From Budorcas taxicolor (taxonomy: Eukaryota; Chordata; Mammalia; Artiodactyla; Bovidae), in contig NC_068912.1 in NCBI RefSeq assembly GCF_023091745.1, positions 59,362,567 to 59,426,566 of the forward strand: 64,000 nt of DNA, read 5' to 3'. The position numbers and the translations under genes are program-made. A model generated the notes under the pieces. That model was not told the DNA's origin. It worked only from the letters and a program-made list of their open reading frames with translations, and did not search any database. Below, piece by piece: positions 61,968 through 64,000 of this stretch (position 1 is the stretch's first letter; the number at the start of each line of letters is the position of its first letter).

Positions 61968-63826
61968 ATTCAGTCACTCAGTCGTGTCTGACTCTTTGCA
62001 ACCCCATGGACTGCAGCACACCAGGCTTTCATGTCCAACACCAACTCCCAGAGCTTTCTCAAACTCATGTCCATTGAGTCAGTGAATGACATGTAACCAT
62101 CTCATCCTCTGTCATCCCCTTCTCCTCCTGCCTTCAATCTTTCCCAGTGTCAGGGTCTCTTCTAATGAGTCAGTTCTTTGCATCAGGTGGCCAAAGTACT
62201 GGAGCTTCAGCTTCAGCAACAGTCCTTCCAATGAATGTTAGGATTGATTTCCTTGAGGATTGACTGGTTTGATCTCCTTTCAGTCCAAGGGACTCTGAAA
62301 AGTCTTCTCTAACACCAAAGATTAAAAGCATCAATTCTTTGGTCCTCAGCTTTCTTCATGGTCCAACTCTCACATCCATACATGACTGCTGGAAAAAACA
62401 AAGCTTTGACTATATGGACCTTTGTTGGCAAAGCAATGTCTCTGCTTTTTAATATGCTGTCTAGGTTTGTCATAGCTTTTCTTCCAAGGAGCAAGTGTCT
62501 TTTAATTTCATGGCTGCAGTCACTATCTGCAATGATTTTGGAGGCCCCCAGAATAAAGTCTGTCACTGTTTCCATTGTTTCCCCATCTATTTGCCATAAA
62601 GTGATGGGACTGAATGCCATGATCTCAGTTTGTTTGTTTGGTTTTTTTCCTAAGCCAGATTTTTCACCCTCCTCTTTCACTTTCATCAATAGGCTATTTA
62701 GTTCCTCTTCACTTTCTGCCATAAGGGTGGTGACACTTGCATATCTGAGGTTATTAATATTTCTCTGGGCAATCTTGATTCCAGCTTTTGCTTCATCAAG
62801 CCCAGCATTTCGAAAGATGTACTCTGCATACAGGGGCTTCCCTTGTGGCTCAGCTAGTAAAGAATCCACCTGCAGTGCGGGAGACCTGGGTGTGTGATCC
62901 CTGGGTTGGGAAGATTCCCTGGAGAAGGAAAAGGCTACCCATTCCAGTATTTTGGCCTGGAGAATTCCATGAACTGCATACTCCTTGGGGTCACAAAGAG
63001 TCGGACACAACTGAGCAACTTTCACTTTCACTCTGCATATAAGTTAAATAAGCAGGGTAGCAATATACAGCCTTGACGTATTCCTTTCCCTATTTGGAAC
63101 CAGTCTGTTGTTCCATGTATGGTTCTAACTGTTGCTTCTTGACCTGCATACAAATTTCTCAGGAGGCAGGTAAGGTGGTCTGGTATTGTCATCTCTTTAA
63201 GAATTTTCCACACTTTGTTGTGACCCACACAGTCAAAGGCTTTGGTGTAGTCAATAAAGCATAAGTAGAAGTTTTTCTGGAACTCTCTTGCTTTTTCAAT
63301 GATCCAAAGGATGTTGGCAATTTGCTCTCTGGTTCCTCTGCCTTTTCCAAAACCAGCTTGAACATCTGGAATGTCACAGTTCACGTACTGTTGAAGCTTA
63401 GCTTGGAGCATTTAGCATTTTGAGCATGACTTTGCTAGTGTGTGAGATGAGTGCAACTGTGTGGTAGTTTGAACATTCTTTGGCATTGCCTTTCTTTGAG
63501 ATTGGAATGAAAACTGACCATTTCCAGTCCTGTGGCCATTGCTGAATTTTCCAAATTTGCTGGCATATTGAGTGCAGCAGTTTCACAGTATCATCTTTTA
63601 GGATTTGAAATAACTCGGCTGGAATTCTATCACCTCCACTAACTTTGTAGTGATGCTTCCTAAGGTCCACTTAACATCACATTCCAGGATGCCTGGCTCT
63701 CGGTGAGTGATCACACCATCGTGGTTATCTGGGTCATTAAGATCTTTTTTGTATGGTCCTTCTGTGTATTGTTGTCACCTTTTCTTAGTATCTTCTGCTT
63801 CTGTTAGGTCCATACCATTTATAGGT
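61968..63826 (-). mobile_element. BovB LINE, 5'-truncated (~1.65 kb) with nested Bov-tA
   Basis: 3' end at left. On - strand RT pieces NFYLCFIDYTKAFDCVGHNK and GIRQGCILLPCLFNLYAE (63028-63411), then the C-terminal frame. A 240-codon open frame (62309-63031) joins Bov-tA-derived and BovB codons by chance; it is not a gene. Confidence 0.94.
62831..63029 (+). mobile_element. Bov-tA SINE nested in BovB
   Basis: 10-bp TSD ACTCTGCATA at 62821-62830 and 63030-63039. Confidence 0.95.
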
Positions 63827-63828
63827 GT

Positions 63829-64000
63829 ATGAGGCTTGCCCTGTGGCTCAGCAATAAAGAATCCACCTGCAATGCAGGAGACACAGGTTCAATCTCTGGG
63901 TTGGGAATATCCCCTAATGAAGGAAATGGCAACCCAGTACTCCAGTATTCTTGCCTGGGAAATCGGATGGACAGAGGAGCCTGGCGGGTTAGTCTATAGG
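63829..64000 (+). mobile_element. Bov-tA SINE, cut by window end
   Basis: Head GAGGCTTGCCCTGTGGCTCAG and most of the Bov-A body, running off the right edge. Confidence 0.9.

Noticed and set aside
62309..63031. 240-codon open frame on the - strand
   Set aside because: It is BovB C-terminal sequence fused by chance to a nested Bov-tA; the SINE has its own TSD and BovB resumes after it. Not a host gene.

Overview
The window is nuclear DNA of a ruminant, almost certainly a bovid (cattle, buffalo, sheep or goat; I cannot separate them). The evidence is the repeat content: RTE-type BovB LINEs, BOV-A2 and Bov-tA SINEs, CHR (tRNA-Glu-derived) SINEs and bovine-type L1. These are laid over two recognisable, spliced, mammalian single-copy genes. 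There is no prokaryotic gene, CRISPR array or plasmid or phage feature.

Two host genes lie tail to tail. CTBS (di-N-acetylchitobiase, a lysosomal GH18 enzyme) enters from the left on the + strand. Its last three coding exons are at 1-99, 463-609 and 4471-4662, followed by a 3' UTR with AATAAA signals at 4999 and 5128. SPATA1 (spermatogenesis associated 1, a coiled-coil protein) fills most of the rest on the - strand. I could read twelve coding exons, from the ATG at 61318-61316 down to 6379. They have consistent phases, no frameshifts, and give 1,327 coding bases (442 codons plus one base). Only the last few C-terminal codons and the 5' UTR exon(s) are unresolved. One SPATA1 intron starts with a GC rather than a GT donor.

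Almost everything else is intronic or intergenic transposon sequence. There are about ten BovB copies, all 5'-truncated (1.6, 9.7-11.7, 15.6-16.0, 17.6-19.3, 36.8-37.7, 37.9-38.6, 44.0-46.7, 47.5-50.2, 58.7-59.9 and 62.0-63.8 kb). Several are split by younger Bov-tA or Bov-A units. There is a 5.2 kb decayed L1 at 23.3-28.5 kb with a perfect 19-bp target-site duplication and a nested BOV-A2. There are also shorter L1 3' ends, over 25 BOV-A2/Bov-tA copies, four or five CHR SINEs, and older MIR, L2, MER5A-like, hAT-like and mariner fragments. Many long open frames in the window are translations of these repeats and are not host genes.

The most interesting structures are (i) a CHR SINE fragment flanked by ~400-bp direct repeats (50992-52350), (ii) a BovB with a 5' inversion that has the full twin-priming signature, including a target-site duplication (43977-46694), (iii) the GC-AG intron of SPATA1, (iv) inverted Bov-A/Bov-tA pairs, one of them inside a 1.2 kb SPATA1 intron, and (v) two different SINEs inserted at the same internal BovB site. 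I see no evidence of a new protein-coding system.
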